DNA of 64,000 nt from Azomonas macrocytogenes (GTDB lineage Bacteria > Pseudomonadota > Gammaproteobacteria > Pseudomonadales > Pseudomonadaceae): assembly GCF_014191985.1 (NCBI RefSeq), contig NZ_JACHXI010000004.1, positions 1 through 64,000 on the forward strand. Reading direction: 5' to 3'. The position numbers were made by a program, and so were the translations under genes. Shown here piece after piece: positions 9,635 through 17,219 of this stretch (the first letter of the stretch is position 1; every line of letters begins with the position of its first letter). The notes below the pieces were generated by a model, which was given only the letters and a program-made list of their open reading frames with translations, did no database searches and was not told the origin of the DNA.

Positions 9635-10840
9635 ATGAGTCTTTCAGCGCCGCAAGCCCGCCTTTCAAGCCTGCCGGACGGCAAGCCCGTCACTGGTTTC
9701 CAGGCGAACCTCGATGTCATCCTGGATGAACTTACCCAGATCTTTTCCGAAAGCGCCGGCGACTATGATCGTTCCGGAGCTTTCCCGGCGGAAAATTTCC
9801 GCCGACTGCATGAGCATGGTCTGCTGGCCTTGACCATCCCCCAGGCAGTGGGTGGCGGCGGTGGAGGGCTGGACGAGGCGCGCAAAGTCATCTCGGCGGT
9901 TGCCAAGGGCGAACCTTCCACTGCACTGATCCTGGCGATGCAGTATCTGCACCAGTATCGCCTGCAACGTAATACGCGCTGGCCCGAGCATCTGCGTCGG
10001 CGTCTCGCCGACGAGGCGGTGCGCGATGGCGCGCTGATCAATGCCTTTCGCGTCGAACCCGAACTGGGTACCCCTGCGCGCGGCGGGCTCCCCGGCACTC
10101 TGGCTCGGCGCACTGCCGAGGGTTGGCTGATCAACGGCAGCAAGATCTACTCCACTGGCAGTTTTGGTGTCACCTGGTACCTGGTCTGGGCGCGCAGCGA
10201 CGATCCGGACCCGCTTGTCGGCGCCTGGTTGGTGCACAAAGACACTCCTGGCATCCGTATTATCGAGGACTGGGATCATCTGGGCATGCGTGCCACTTGC
10301 AGCCATGAAGTCGAGTTCAGCGATGTGCGGGTGCCTCTCGAGCATGCCGTCAGCGTCAGCCCTTGGAGCGCACCTACGCCAGAGTTCGATGCCGAAGGCG
10401 CCCTGTGGATGGCCGTTCTGCTGTCTTCACTCTATGACGGCGTGGCCCAGGCTGCCAGGGACTGGCTGGTTGCCTGGCTGCAGGAGCGCAAACCGTCCAA
10501 CCTGGGGGCGACATTGGCCAGCCTGCCGCGTTTTCAGGAAACCGTCGGGCGTATCGATACGCTGCTATTCGCCAACCGCAACCTGCTCGAGTCGGCCGCT
10601 GCCGGGCATGTTTCTGCCGCGCACGCCGGGCAGATCAAGCAACTGGCTACTAGCAATGCGATCCGCGCCGTCGAGCTGGCGGTCGAGGCCGTCGGCAATC
10701 CGGGCCTTTCGCGCAAGTATCCGCTGGAGCGGCATTACCGCGATGTGCTCTGCGCCAGGGTACATACACCCCAGGATGATGTGGTCTTCGGCAGTGTTGG
10801 CAGGAGTGCGTTCGGTGCGGCTGCAGGATCAGCCACATGA
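9635..10840 (+). CDS. Acyl-CoA-dehydrogenase-fold flavin monooxygenase (SfnC/DszC-like)
   Basis: The 401-residue protein has the acyl-CoA dehydrogenase fold: an N-terminal helical part, the beta-domain signature (INGSKIYSTGSFG, about 168-180) and a C-terminal four-helix bundle. The C-terminal region reads RVHTPQDDVVFG where true dehydrogenases carry the catalytic Glu of an EGT motif. That fits the FMNH2-dependent monooxygenase branch (DszC, SfnC), which act on sulfur compounds. I infer an oxygenase acting on an organosulfur substrate. Only six Cys plus Met occur. It overlaps the next gene by four bases (ATGA). The ribosome site is weak. Confidence 0.8.
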   Translation: MSLSAPQARLSSLPDGKPVTGFQANLDVILDELTQIFSESAGDYDRSGAFPAENFRRLHEHGLLALTIPQAVGGGGGGLDEARKVISAVAKGEPSTALILAMQYLHQYRLQRNTRWPEHLRRRLADEAVRDGALINAFRVEPELGTPARGGLPGTLARRTAEGWLINGSKIYSTGSFGVTWYLVWARSDDPDPLVGAWLVHKDTPGIRIIEDWDHLGMRATCSHEVEFSDVRVPLEHAVSVSPWSAPTPEFDAEGALWMAVLLSSLYDGVAQAARDWLVAWLQERKPSNLGATLASLPRFQETVGRIDTLLFANRNLLESAAAGHVSAAHAGQIKQLATSNAIRAVELAVEAVGNPGLSRKYPLERHYRDVLCARVHTPQDDVVFGSVGRSAFGAAAGSAT

Positions 10841-11775
10841 GCAGAATTACCATCGCCAGCCAACTCGACCCTGAGGCGAATGACTTTCTTCAGGCACGCT
10901 TGCCGAACGACCGGCTTGTCGCGGTGCAAGGATTGCCGGATATCCCGCCGGACACCAGAGCATTCATCGTCCGGCCGATCAATGTCCGCGGTGTTTCCAT
11001 GCCCGAGCCGCCGTCGGGATGGCCCTTCCAACTGGAGTGGATCCAGTTGGTTTCGTCCGGAATCGATGCGTATCCTGATTGGCTCTTTACCGTGCCGCGC
11101 GTGACCACTGCCAGAGGGACGGCGTCTCACAGCATTGCTGAATTCGTACTGGCGGCGATTTTTTCCGCTGCCAAGCATCTGCCGGATATCTGGGTTCGGG
11201 ATGCCCGATGGTCGTTCACTCACTTGAGCCCGGTCAGGGGCACCACTTTGGGCATCCTGGGCTTCGGCTCGATTGGACAATGCCTGGCGGACAAGGCCAG
11301 GGCACTGGATATCCACGTCCTGGCGCTGGGCAGGGACAATCGGACCATCGATCATCCAGGCGTCGAGTCGGCAAAGGATATCCGTGAACTGGCCGAGCGC
11401 TCGGATCATCTGGTCATTGCTGTACCCTTGACGGCCGCCACACAGTATCTGGTTGGCCGCGATGTCCTCAGCCACTCCAAGTCAGGTCAGCATCTGATCA
11501 ATATCGCCCATGGCGGGCTGCTGGATCAGGAAGCCCTGCGGGAAGCGCTGGACTCCGGCCGTCTGCGCCTGGCGACTCTTGATGTCACGGATCCGGAACC
11601 CTTGCCGGAAGGGCACTGGCTCTATTTCCATCCCCGCGTGCGGATATCCCCGCATACCTCTTCCGTATCGACGGACAGCCAGCGAAATATCGCGGCCCTG
11701 TTCCTCGACAACCTCGAACGCTTCAAGTCGGGACGGCAATTGCTCAATTCCGTGAACATCGCCCGCGGTTACTGA
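10837..11775 (+). CDS. D-isomer-specific 2-hydroxyacid dehydrogenase family protein
   Basis: The 312-residue protein has an N-terminal catalytic lobe and a Rossmann lobe with GFGSIG at 142-147. The family catalytic Glu (E254 in DPEPLP) and His (H273 in SPHTSS) are present. The catalytic Arg that normally reads A-R-G-G is His225 (NIAHGG), so activity or substrate may differ from ordinary 2-ketoacid reductases. It is translationally coupled to the upstream monooxygenase gene and so probably acts on the same pathway. Cys plus Met total three. Confidence 0.8.
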   Translation: MSRITIASQLDPEANDFLQARLPNDRLVAVQGLPDIPPDTRAFIVRPINVRGVSMPEPPSGWPFQLEWIQLVSSGIDAYPDWLFTVPRVTTARGTASHSIAEFVLAAIFSAAKHLPDIWVRDARWSFTHLSPVRGTTLGILGFGSIGQCLADKARALDIHVLALGRDNRTIDHPGVESAKDIRELAERSDHLVIAVPLTAATQYLVGRDVLSHSKSGQHLINIAHGGLLDQEALREALDSGRLRLATLDVTDPEPLPEGHWLYFHPRVRISPHTSSVSTDSQRNIAALFLDNLERFKSGRQLLNSVNIARGY

Positions 11776-11955
11776 TACCTGTCTCCAGCCTCAGCCATCG
11801 GTATTGCTGAACTGGGCTGCCAAGATCGAAGCGTCATGGCGAGCGATCACAGTCTGTCGCCCTATGTGTGCTGTCGAGCAGTGTTGTGCGCGTGATGAAA
11901 CGCCTGCGTGATACCGTTTGAGTGCAATCTCGTCAAACAGGCCGAGCGGCTGTGG

Positions 11956-12050
11956 TGAGAGTTTCAGTGTTCTATTGATGATTAAAATGCATATTTATTC
12001 TTATTGTTGATGATAAATATGCATAATTAACATATAACTAAAAAGCCTTT
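11956..12050 (+). promoter_or_regulatory. Conserved AT-rich upstream block, copy C
   Basis: It begins with TGAGAGTTTCAGTGTTCTAT at 11956, a segment that recurs with three mismatches over 23 bases at 13451-13473. ATTGATGATTAAAATGCAT follows, and then TATAACTAAAAAGCCTTT at 12033-12050. The latter two resemble copies at 9479 and 16081. It lies about 400 bases before the class II aldolase gene. Confidence 0.45.
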
Positions 12051-12451
12051 CTTTTATTTTTTATATATGTGTAATTTCAGTTCAAACCGACCCCAACCAG
12101 GTGGAGGAGATCCAGACCTCGATAATAAGTTGCAAAGACTACGGAATTCGAAATGCCAACTGTCCCTTGCTCTTCCGGACCCGACTTCAGCCCAGTGGGC
12201 GTCACAGGCTCCTGCCTTGTCCGTGCCGCTGTTCATCCTCTGGTTCGGCATCGGCGAGCTGATCTGGTAGGTGATTCTACCCAGCAAGCTACCCCGTTTT
12301 GTGTCGGTCTGCGCTCCAACCTCAACGAATACATCCCCGCTTGCGGGCAGCGCCCAAAGCCATCCTTCGCGGCCAATTATCCAGCCATTTGGACATCGCC
12401 GCGCCGTCCCGGGACATTCCTTTCAAAACCACTCCGTCGATGAGAACCGCC
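12051..12451. other. Long leader region before the first class II aldolase gene
   Basis: The 400 bases carry no gene I can defend. AGGTGGAGG, a strong ribosome-site-like sequence, occurs near 12100 and has a match before the leader peptide at 16211. A 67-codon frame from ATG 12067 ends at 12270 but does not use that site. The region could be an untranslated leader or contain decayed sequence. Confidence 0.4.
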
Positions 12452-13285
12452 ATGAACGCCAAGCTCGCGCCACTGCACAGTAATCTGCCACGCCCATCGA
12501 TCTACGACTTGCCACGCAACCCGGCCAAGCCGAACCGCTGGAGCGTACCCGCCAGTGCTCACACGCCGGCCGAGGAGCGCCTGTACCGCAAACAGCGGCT
12601 GGCCGCCGCATTCAGGATTTTCGCTCGCCATGGCTACGACTATGGCGGCGCGGGGCACATTACCGTGCGCGATCCGGAGCACAGTGATCGCTTCTGGGTC
12701 AACCCGCATGGTGTCTACTTCGGTCATATCCGGGTTTCCGATCTGATTCTGGTCAATCACGAGGGGGACATTGTCGAAGGTGACGGCTATCTCAACCAGG
12801 CCGCCTTCGCGATCCACTCGGAACTGCACAAGGCCCGGCCGGATGTGATTGCCGCGGCGCACACCCATTCCACTTACGGCAAGGCCTGGTCGACTCTGGG
12901 GCGCCTGTTGGATCCTCTGACCCAGGACTCCTGCGCCTTTTACGAAAGCCATTCACTTTTTGCAGAATTCAATGGCGTGGTGCTGGACGCCTCCGAAGGC
13001 AAAAAGATCGCCAAGGCCCTCGGCCCGCGCAACAAGGCTCTCATTCTGCAAAATCACGGCTTTCTGACCGTGGGTGCCAGCGTGGAAGCGGCCGTCTGGC
13101 GCTATCTTGCCTTCGATAACGCGGCCCAGGCACAACTGCTGGCCGAAGCCGCAGGCACGCCAAGGCGAATCGAGCATGAGGTCGCCAGGCGTACGGAAAT
13201 ACTGGGCAATGAGGCATTCGAGACGCTGAGCTTTCTCCCGCAGTGGGATCGGATCATCCGCGAAGAGCCAGATTTTCTTGAATAG
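12452..13285 (+). CDS. Class II aldolase/adducin family protein 1
   Basis: The 277-residue protein has the zinc-binding H-x-H (AAHTHS, His137/His139) and the later QNHGFL histidine. The catalytic Glu of FucA-type aldolases, 11 residues before the RPD motif, is Ala here within an NQAAFAIHS segment. It is therefore closer to the adducin-like branch and may not be an aldolase in the classical sense. I chose ATG 12452 (MNAKLAP) over ATG 12440 for the better-placed GAGAA upstream. It has no internal Met and one Cys. It may modify or cleave a phosphorylated or sulfonated carbon skeleton, but the substrate is unknown. Confidence 0.8.
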   Translation: MNAKLAPLHSNLPRPSIYDLPRNPAKPNRWSVPASAHTPAEERLYRKQRLAAAFRIFARHGYDYGGAGHITVRDPEHSDRFWVNPHGVYFGHIRVSDLILVNHEGDIVEGDGYLNQAAFAIHSELHKARPDVIAAAHTHSTYGKAWSTLGRLLDPLTQDSCAFYESHSLFAEFNGVVLDASEGKKIAKALGPRNKALILQNHGFLTVGASVEAAVWRYLAFDNAAQAQLLAEAAGTPRRIEHEVARRTEILGNEAFETLSFLPQWDRIIREEPDFLE

Positions 13286-13628
13286 CAGGAGGGGACCGGT
13301 TTCGTCGCGATTCTTGCTCGATCTAATGAGTGAAGTTGTACTGGGGACTATCTATGATGAAACTATCAACGTTAATTCTCAAGAAAAAGTTTCTGTTCCT
13401 TGTTTAAAGCAGGGTTCTAAAGTGCGTGCAGGATACAACTTCCGATTGAGTGAAAGTTTCAGTGTTTAATTGAAAATTCTATTCATACCATGGAGCCAAC
13501 TTTATGGCTGGATAACGTTTTTACTTAATACAGGATGTTATGAGTAATTATGAATAGTCAACGCCATATCAATACCGGGTTTTATCCAAGTGCTCTGACT
13601 ATTTCGATGAGTTTTATTGAAAGCAGTC
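13286..13628. other. AT-rich stretch without a convincing gene
   Basis: GC content drops visibly compared with the flanks. It contains TGAAAGTTTCAGTGTTTAAT at 13451, repeating a segment at 11956, and GGCTGGATAACGT near 13505, which recurs near 15861. A 47-codon frame at 13327-13470 is possible but unsupported. It probably holds the promoter of the next genes and may mark a deletion joint. Confidence 0.45.
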
Positions 13629-13871
13629 ATGTCTCCTGCGAAGTCCGTAGCTGCCCAGGCAAGAGTCACTGGCATCGCCGCTGAAATCTGTCAACAGGCC
13701 AACGCCGGTGCCCGCTTCTCGGTCGAGGCCATCGGCGCGGCGGATATCGCCACGTTGCAGGACATCGCCGACACCTATCGCGAAGAAGGCATCGTCACCC
13801 GCCCGGTACGGGCTGTCGACGGCCTGCTGCCGGGCTACTTTCAACCTGCCAAGAGTACTTCTCATGAATGA
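13629..13871 (+). CDS. 80-residue protein resembling the C-terminus of an SsuA-type substrate-binding protein
   Basis: The segment ARFSVEAIGAADIATLQD followed by IADTYREEGIVTRPVRAVDG has the pattern of the last helices of aliphatic-sulfonate/nitrate-type ABC binding proteins: R-F-x-V, then I-A-D-x-[FY], then I-x-x-P-[IV]-x-V. There is no signal peptide and none of the ligand-binding lobes. An in-frame stop at 13608 precludes a longer product. It overlaps the flavoprotein gene by eight bases. I read it as the remnant of a full-length binding protein, still translated because it may couple translation to the next gene. The homology is from pattern recognition only. Confidence 0.5.
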   Translation: MSPAKSVAAQARVTGIAAEICQQANAGARFSVEAIGAADIATLQDIADTYREEGIVTRPVRAVDGLLPGYFQPAKSTSHE

Positions 13872-15426
13872 TCGCGAAACCTTGAGTACCGATGTGCTGG
13901 TAATCGGTGGCGGCCTGGCCGGCACTTGGGCGGCTATCGCCGCCGCTCGCAAAGGCGCGGCGGTGGTACTCGCCGATAAAGGCTATTGTGGCACCAGCGG
14001 CGTCGCCGCTACCAGTGGTCCGGGGCACTGGTGGGTGGCACCGGAACAGCGTGAAGCGGCCATCGACAAGCGTGAGGCGCTCAGTCGCTTCGGCCTCGCC
14101 GAACGAAAGTGGATGCATCGCATCATGGCCGAGACCTGGGAACAATTGCCGACCCTGGAGGGTTACTACGGCTTCCACAGCGAGGCTGATGGCAGCAAGT
14201 ACTACCGTGGTCTGCGCGGCCCCGAGTACCTGCGTGCCCTGCGTCGCCAATGCGTGGATCTGGGGGTGCGCATCCTCGACCAGAGCCCGGCCGTCGAGCT
14301 GCTGCGCCACACCGACGGTGCGGTGGCCGGAGCCCGGCTCTACCAGCGGCAAGCGCACCGCCAGCTTGAGGTACGCGCCGCTGGGGTAATCCTGGCAACC
14401 GGCGGCACCACCTTCCTTTCCGGCCTGTTGGGCAGCCACACCAACACCGGCGACGGCCACCTGATGGCGGCTGAACTGGGGGCAGCCTTTTCAGGCATGG
14501 AATTCTCCAGTCTGTACTGCGTGGCCCAGGCTCATACCAGCATCACACGTACCATGATCTACACTTTCGCCGACTATTTCGATGCGGATGGCCGGGAACT
14601 GGATATCAGTTTCTTCGAACCCCATATGGATCGCCGCCTTGCCGCCGAGCTGCTCAAAGGGCCGGTCTACTGTTCGTTGCGCCGGGTACCCGAGGATATC
14701 CGGCGTGACCTGGCGAGCATCTCGCCCAACGTGCCCGTCTCGTTTGCTCGCAGGGGCACCGACCCATACCGGGAGCGTTTCGAAATCACCCTGCATGCGG
14801 AAGGGACGATCCGTGGTATCGGTGGCATTTGCATCGTCGGTGCCCAGTGCGAGACCGGTGTGCCGGGGCTGTATGCGACCGGCGATGTGGCGACCCGCGA
14901 GCGAGTCGCCGGCGCCATCAGTGGCGGCGGTGCGATCAACGCAGCCTGGGCTTTGTCCTCGGGGTGTTGGTCCGGGCGGGCTGTCGCCCAACTGGCGAAA
15001 ACCCAGGGCCGCCGGGACAGGGAGCCGGTACACGGCTCGGCCCGGAGCGGCCTGGGAGGCGCTGGCCGAGCGCAAATCAGCGCACACGAGGCCGTTGCCG
15101 CCGTACAGGCGGAAATACTCCCCTACGACAAGAACATTTTCCGCACCGGCCCCAAGCTACGCGACTCTCTCGACCAACTGGAGCGGACCTGGACTGCGCT
15201 CGGCGCGGGTATTGCCGGCCCGGATATCCAGAAGAACCGGGAAGCGGCCGCGCTGACTGCCACCGCTCGCTGGTGCTACCGGGCGGCATTGGATCGCGAG
15301 GAGAGTCGCGGCCAGCAGCAGCGTGTGGATTTCCCCGAAACCAACCCCGCATTCGCAAGCCGCCTGCTGGTAGGTGGGCTCGAACAGCTCTGGACACGCC
15401 TGGAAAAGGAGGCCGTACATGATTGA
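13864..15426 (+). CDS. FAD-dependent oxidoreductase, fumarate/adenylylsulfate reductase flavoprotein-like
   Basis: The 520-residue protein starts with a Rossmann FAD motif GGGLAG at 15-20. It has the capping-domain layout of the fumarate reductase/succinate dehydrogenase/AprA superfamily, and a C-terminal FAD segment (GLYATGDV ... GAISGGGAINAAW). It is followed with an eight-base overlap by a two-cluster ferredoxin, the AprA-AprB arrangement. A role in two-electron reduction or oxidation of a sulfur compound is inferred. The substrate Arg/His set of fumarate reductase is not evident, so fumarate itself is unlikely. Unlike its neighbours it has about 15 Cys plus Met. Confidence 0.8.
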   Translation: MNDRETLSTDVLVIGGGLAGTWAAIAAARKGAAVVLADKGYCGTSGVAATSGPGHWWVAPEQREAAIDKREALSRFGLAERKWMHRIMAETWEQLPTLEGYYGFHSEADGSKYYRGLRGPEYLRALRRQCVDLGVRILDQSPAVELLRHTDGAVAGARLYQRQAHRQLEVRAAGVILATGGTTFLSGLLGSHTNTGDGHLMAAELGAAFSGMEFSSLYCVAQAHTSITRTMIYTFADYFDADGRELDISFFEPHMDRRLAAELLKGPVYCSLRRVPEDIRRDLASISPNVPVSFARRGTDPYRERFEITLHAEGTIRGIGGICIVGAQCETGVPGLYATGDVATRERVAGAISGGGAINAAWALSSGCWSGRAVAQLAKTQGRRDREPVHGSARSGLGGAGRAQISAHEAVAAVQAEILPYDKNIFRTGPKLRDSLDQLERTWTALGAGIAGPDIQKNREAAALTATARWCYRAALDREESRGQQQRVDFPETNPAFASRLLVGGLEQLWTRLEKEAVHD

Positions 15427-15796
15427 AGTCATTCTCAGCGACCGCTGCAACGCTTGCGGTCTATGCGTCAAGGCATGCCCCATGAACGTTCTGGATCAGG
15501 TGTTCAACGGCACCCCGGAAATTGCCCGGCGGGAGGATTGCCAGAGCTGCTTTATGTGCGAGCTTTATTGCAAGGAAGACGCCATCTACGTGGCGCCGGA
15601 CTGCGACCGGCGCGTGGCGGTGGATGAACGGCAACTGCGGGCCTCCGGGTTGCTCGGACAGTTCCGTCGGGACTCCGGCTGGGATGAATGGGCAGACACC
15701 CATGAGAACAAGCACCACCTGATGGAGCAGGTGTTTGCTCGTGCTGCGGTGGCTCAGGCAGCGTTCAAGCATGCCGTAGACGAAGGGAAAACCTGA
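15419..15796 (+). CDS. Ferredoxin with two [4Fe-4S] clusters (AprB-like partner of the flavoprotein)
   Basis: The 125-residue protein carries two complete CxxCxxCxxxC motifs, with cysteines at 10, 13, 16, 20 and 41, 44, 47, 51. These are each followed or closed by Pro or a hydrophobic residue as in bacterial dicluster ferredoxins. A 70-residue tail of unknown role follows. AAAAGGAGG lies directly upstream of the ATG, which sits inside the end of the flavoprotein gene. It most likely passes electrons to or from that flavoprotein. Confidence 0.88.
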   Translation: MIEVILSDRCNACGLCVKACPMNVLDQVFNGTPEIARREDCQSCFMCELYCKEDAIYVAPDCDRRVAVDERQLRASGLLGQFRRDSGWDEWADTHENKHHLMEQVFARAAVAQAAFKHAVDEGKT

Positions 15797-15860
15797 GAAC
15801 CTGTCCACGATTCGCGGACTAGAGCTAAACGGTGGCGAAAACGGCTGAGAGCCTGTTCAC
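15796..15860 (+). repeat. Truncated copy of the MITE-like repeat
   Basis: The sequence after the ferredoxin stop contains AGAGCTAAACGGTGGCGAAA and ACGGCTGA, matching the reverse complement of the right half of the element at 24893-25040. It ends with a second GAGCCTGTTCACG end-like sequence. The copy is shortened and degenerate. It lies in inverted orientation relative to the copy at 24.9 kb. Confidence 0.7.
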
Positions 15861-16080
15861 GGCTGGATAACGTCTTCAGTCGATCCCTCTGCGGTCGTTT
15901 GCCTTTGATCCTGCCGTCCTTGCCAAGACCACCAGTCTTGGCGACAACTCAGACCTTGCGTTGTGGCTTGGTGGCGGCACGGCTTTTCTCTTTGCGCTTC
16001 GTATCAGGTTTTCAACGCCGTTGCCGGTTCGTTTCTGCCGGTGTCACGAGAAACGTTCAGCTCTGGTTAATATCATTTTT
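15861..16080. other. Non-coding stretch between the ferredoxin and second aldolase units
   Basis: I find no gene. It contains GGCTGGATAACGT near 15861, also seen near 13505, and a short inverted pair CCAAGACCACCAGTCTTGG near 15925. The pair is a possible hairpin (CCAAGAC/GTCTTGG) without a T-run. Confidence 0.4.
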
Positions 16081-16170
16081 TTGCATATTTACAATTGCTA
16101 AAAATTAAAAAAATAAATATTTGTATATAGCTAAAAAGACTTTTACACAGATAAATCATGCGAATACGGT
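16081..16170 (+). promoter_or_regulatory. Conserved AT-rich upstream block, copy B
   Basis: TTGCATATTT is followed by an A/T-only run, then TATAGCTAAAAAGACTTTTA at 16126 and TCATGCGAATACGGT at 16156-16170. The last block is identical over 15 bases to copy A at 9542-9556, although the downstream genes are unrelated. That supports a shared regulatory function. Confidence 0.5.
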
Positions 16171-16210
16171 TTTAACAGACCGACCACTTTACAAGGTGGA
16201 GGCACTCTGG

Positions 16211-16276
16211 ATGTCCAGCATGCTTCTGCCAGCCGCTGCGCATTCGAATCCCTGTTGTCAACGGAGCGGTCCATGA
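16211..16276 (+). CDS. Possible 21-codon leader peptide with tandem Cys codons
   Basis: AGGTGGAGG lies about eight bases before an ATG that opens a 21-codon frame ending at TGA 16274-16276. Near its end the peptide reads SNPCCQRSG, with two adjacent Cys codons. The stop overlaps the ATG of the next small frame (ATGA). Cysteine-codon leader peptides regulate sulfur genes in some bacteria, so a cysteine-sensing role is plausible upstream of this sulfur-linked operon. This is inference from a single copy. Confidence 0.35.
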   Translation: MSSMLLPAAAHSNPCCQRSGP

Positions 16277-16404
16277 ACCTTCCAGTACATCCCTGCGATT
16301 TTCCACGTCCCGATCCGTTGTCCGCACCTGCCCGGCAGCCCTTCATAGCGAGCGCTACTACGCATTACCGTGTCGCCGTTCTTTTTCAAAAAACCCAACA
16401 GTAA
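16273..16404 (+). CDS. Possible 43-residue small protein
   Basis: ATG 16273 has GGAG nine bases upstream and overlaps the stop of the 21-codon frame. The 43-residue product (starting MNLPVHPCDF) has no recognisable domain, signal peptide or membrane segment. It ends 17 bases before the second class II aldolase gene. It may be part of the leader rather than a functional protein. Confidence 0.25.
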   Translation: MNLPVHPCDFPRPDPLSAPARQPFIASATTHYRVAVLFQKTQQ

Positions 16405-16421
16405 AACAACCGAGGATCAGC

Positions 16422-17219
16422 ATGAGCGCACTGACTCATCACATCGCCACACTCCGTTCTTGTGCACGGCCGCAGGTTTTCCCAGAAGAGTGGGACGTTC
16501 GTGTCAAGCTGGCGGCGGCCTACCGGCTGGCGGCCCTGTTTCGCTGGACGGATCATATCTACACGCATTTTTCCGTTCGTGTGCCCGGCGCCGAGGAGCA
16601 TTTCCTGATCAATGGCTTCGGGTTGCTGTTCGATGAAATCACCGCTTCGAATCTGGTCAAGGTGGATATCGACGGCACCATCATCGATGACCCACTAGGC
16701 CTTGGCATCAACCAGGCAGGTTATGTGATTCACAGTGCCATCCACCGGGCTCGCCCCGACCTGCGAGCCGTCCTGCACACTCATACCCGCGACGGTGCTG
16801 CTGTTTCGGCGCAGAAAGGCGGCCTGCTGCCCTTGTCCCAGCACGCTCTGACCTACTATGGCCGGGTGGCCTACCACACCTATGAGGGCGTAGTCCTGGA
16901 CCTGGATGAACAGGAACGGCTGATCGCCAACCTCGGGCAGAGCAATGTGCTGATCCTGCGTAACCACGGCCTGCTGACGGGAGGAACCAGTGTGGAGCAT
17001 GCCTTTCGGCTGTTACATGGGCTGGAGTACGCCTGCAACATCCAGGTTGCGGCCCAGGCCGGGGGCAATGCCGACTTGTTGCTTGCTTCGCAGGAGGCCA
17101 TCGATAAGGTGCGGCGCCAGGCCGAGGTGTTTTCCGACGGTGGGCACTCCGGTATAGCTCGCCATTGGGATGCCTTGATTCGGCAACTCGACCGGCAAGG
17201 TACGGCTTATAAGAACTGA
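16422..17219 (+). CDS. Class II aldolase/adducin family protein 2
   Basis: The 265-residue protein has the zinc-binding H-x-H (VLHTHT, His119/His121) and a later RNHGLLTGG histidine. The position of the FucA catalytic Glu is Gly in an NQAGYVIHS segment, so like its relative at 12452 it belongs to the branch lacking the classical acid/base residue. GAGGATC precedes the ATG. It contains one Met and two Cys. Two diverged paralogues in one cluster suggest distinct steps or a hetero-oligomer; the substrate is unknown. Confidence 0.8.
   Translation: MSALTHHIATLRSCARPQVFPEEWDVRVKLAAAYRLAALFRWTDHIYTHFSVRVPGAEEHFLINGFGLLFDEITASNLVKVDIDGTIIDDPLGLGINQAGYVIHSAIHRARPDLRAVLHTHTRDGAAVSAQKGGLLPLSQHALTYYGRVAYHTYEGVVLDLDEQERLIANLGQSNVLILRNHGLLTGGTSVEHAFRLLHGLEYACNIQVAAQAGGNADLLLASQEAIDKVRRQAEVFSDGGHSGIARHWDALIRQLDRQGTAYKN

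Noticed and set aside
12067-12270. 67-codon frame ending in a hydrophobic tail (LFILWFGIGELIW)
   Set aside because: The start is in the AT-rich promoter zone without a ribosome site, and AGGTGGAGG lies inside rather than before it; chance frame more likely.
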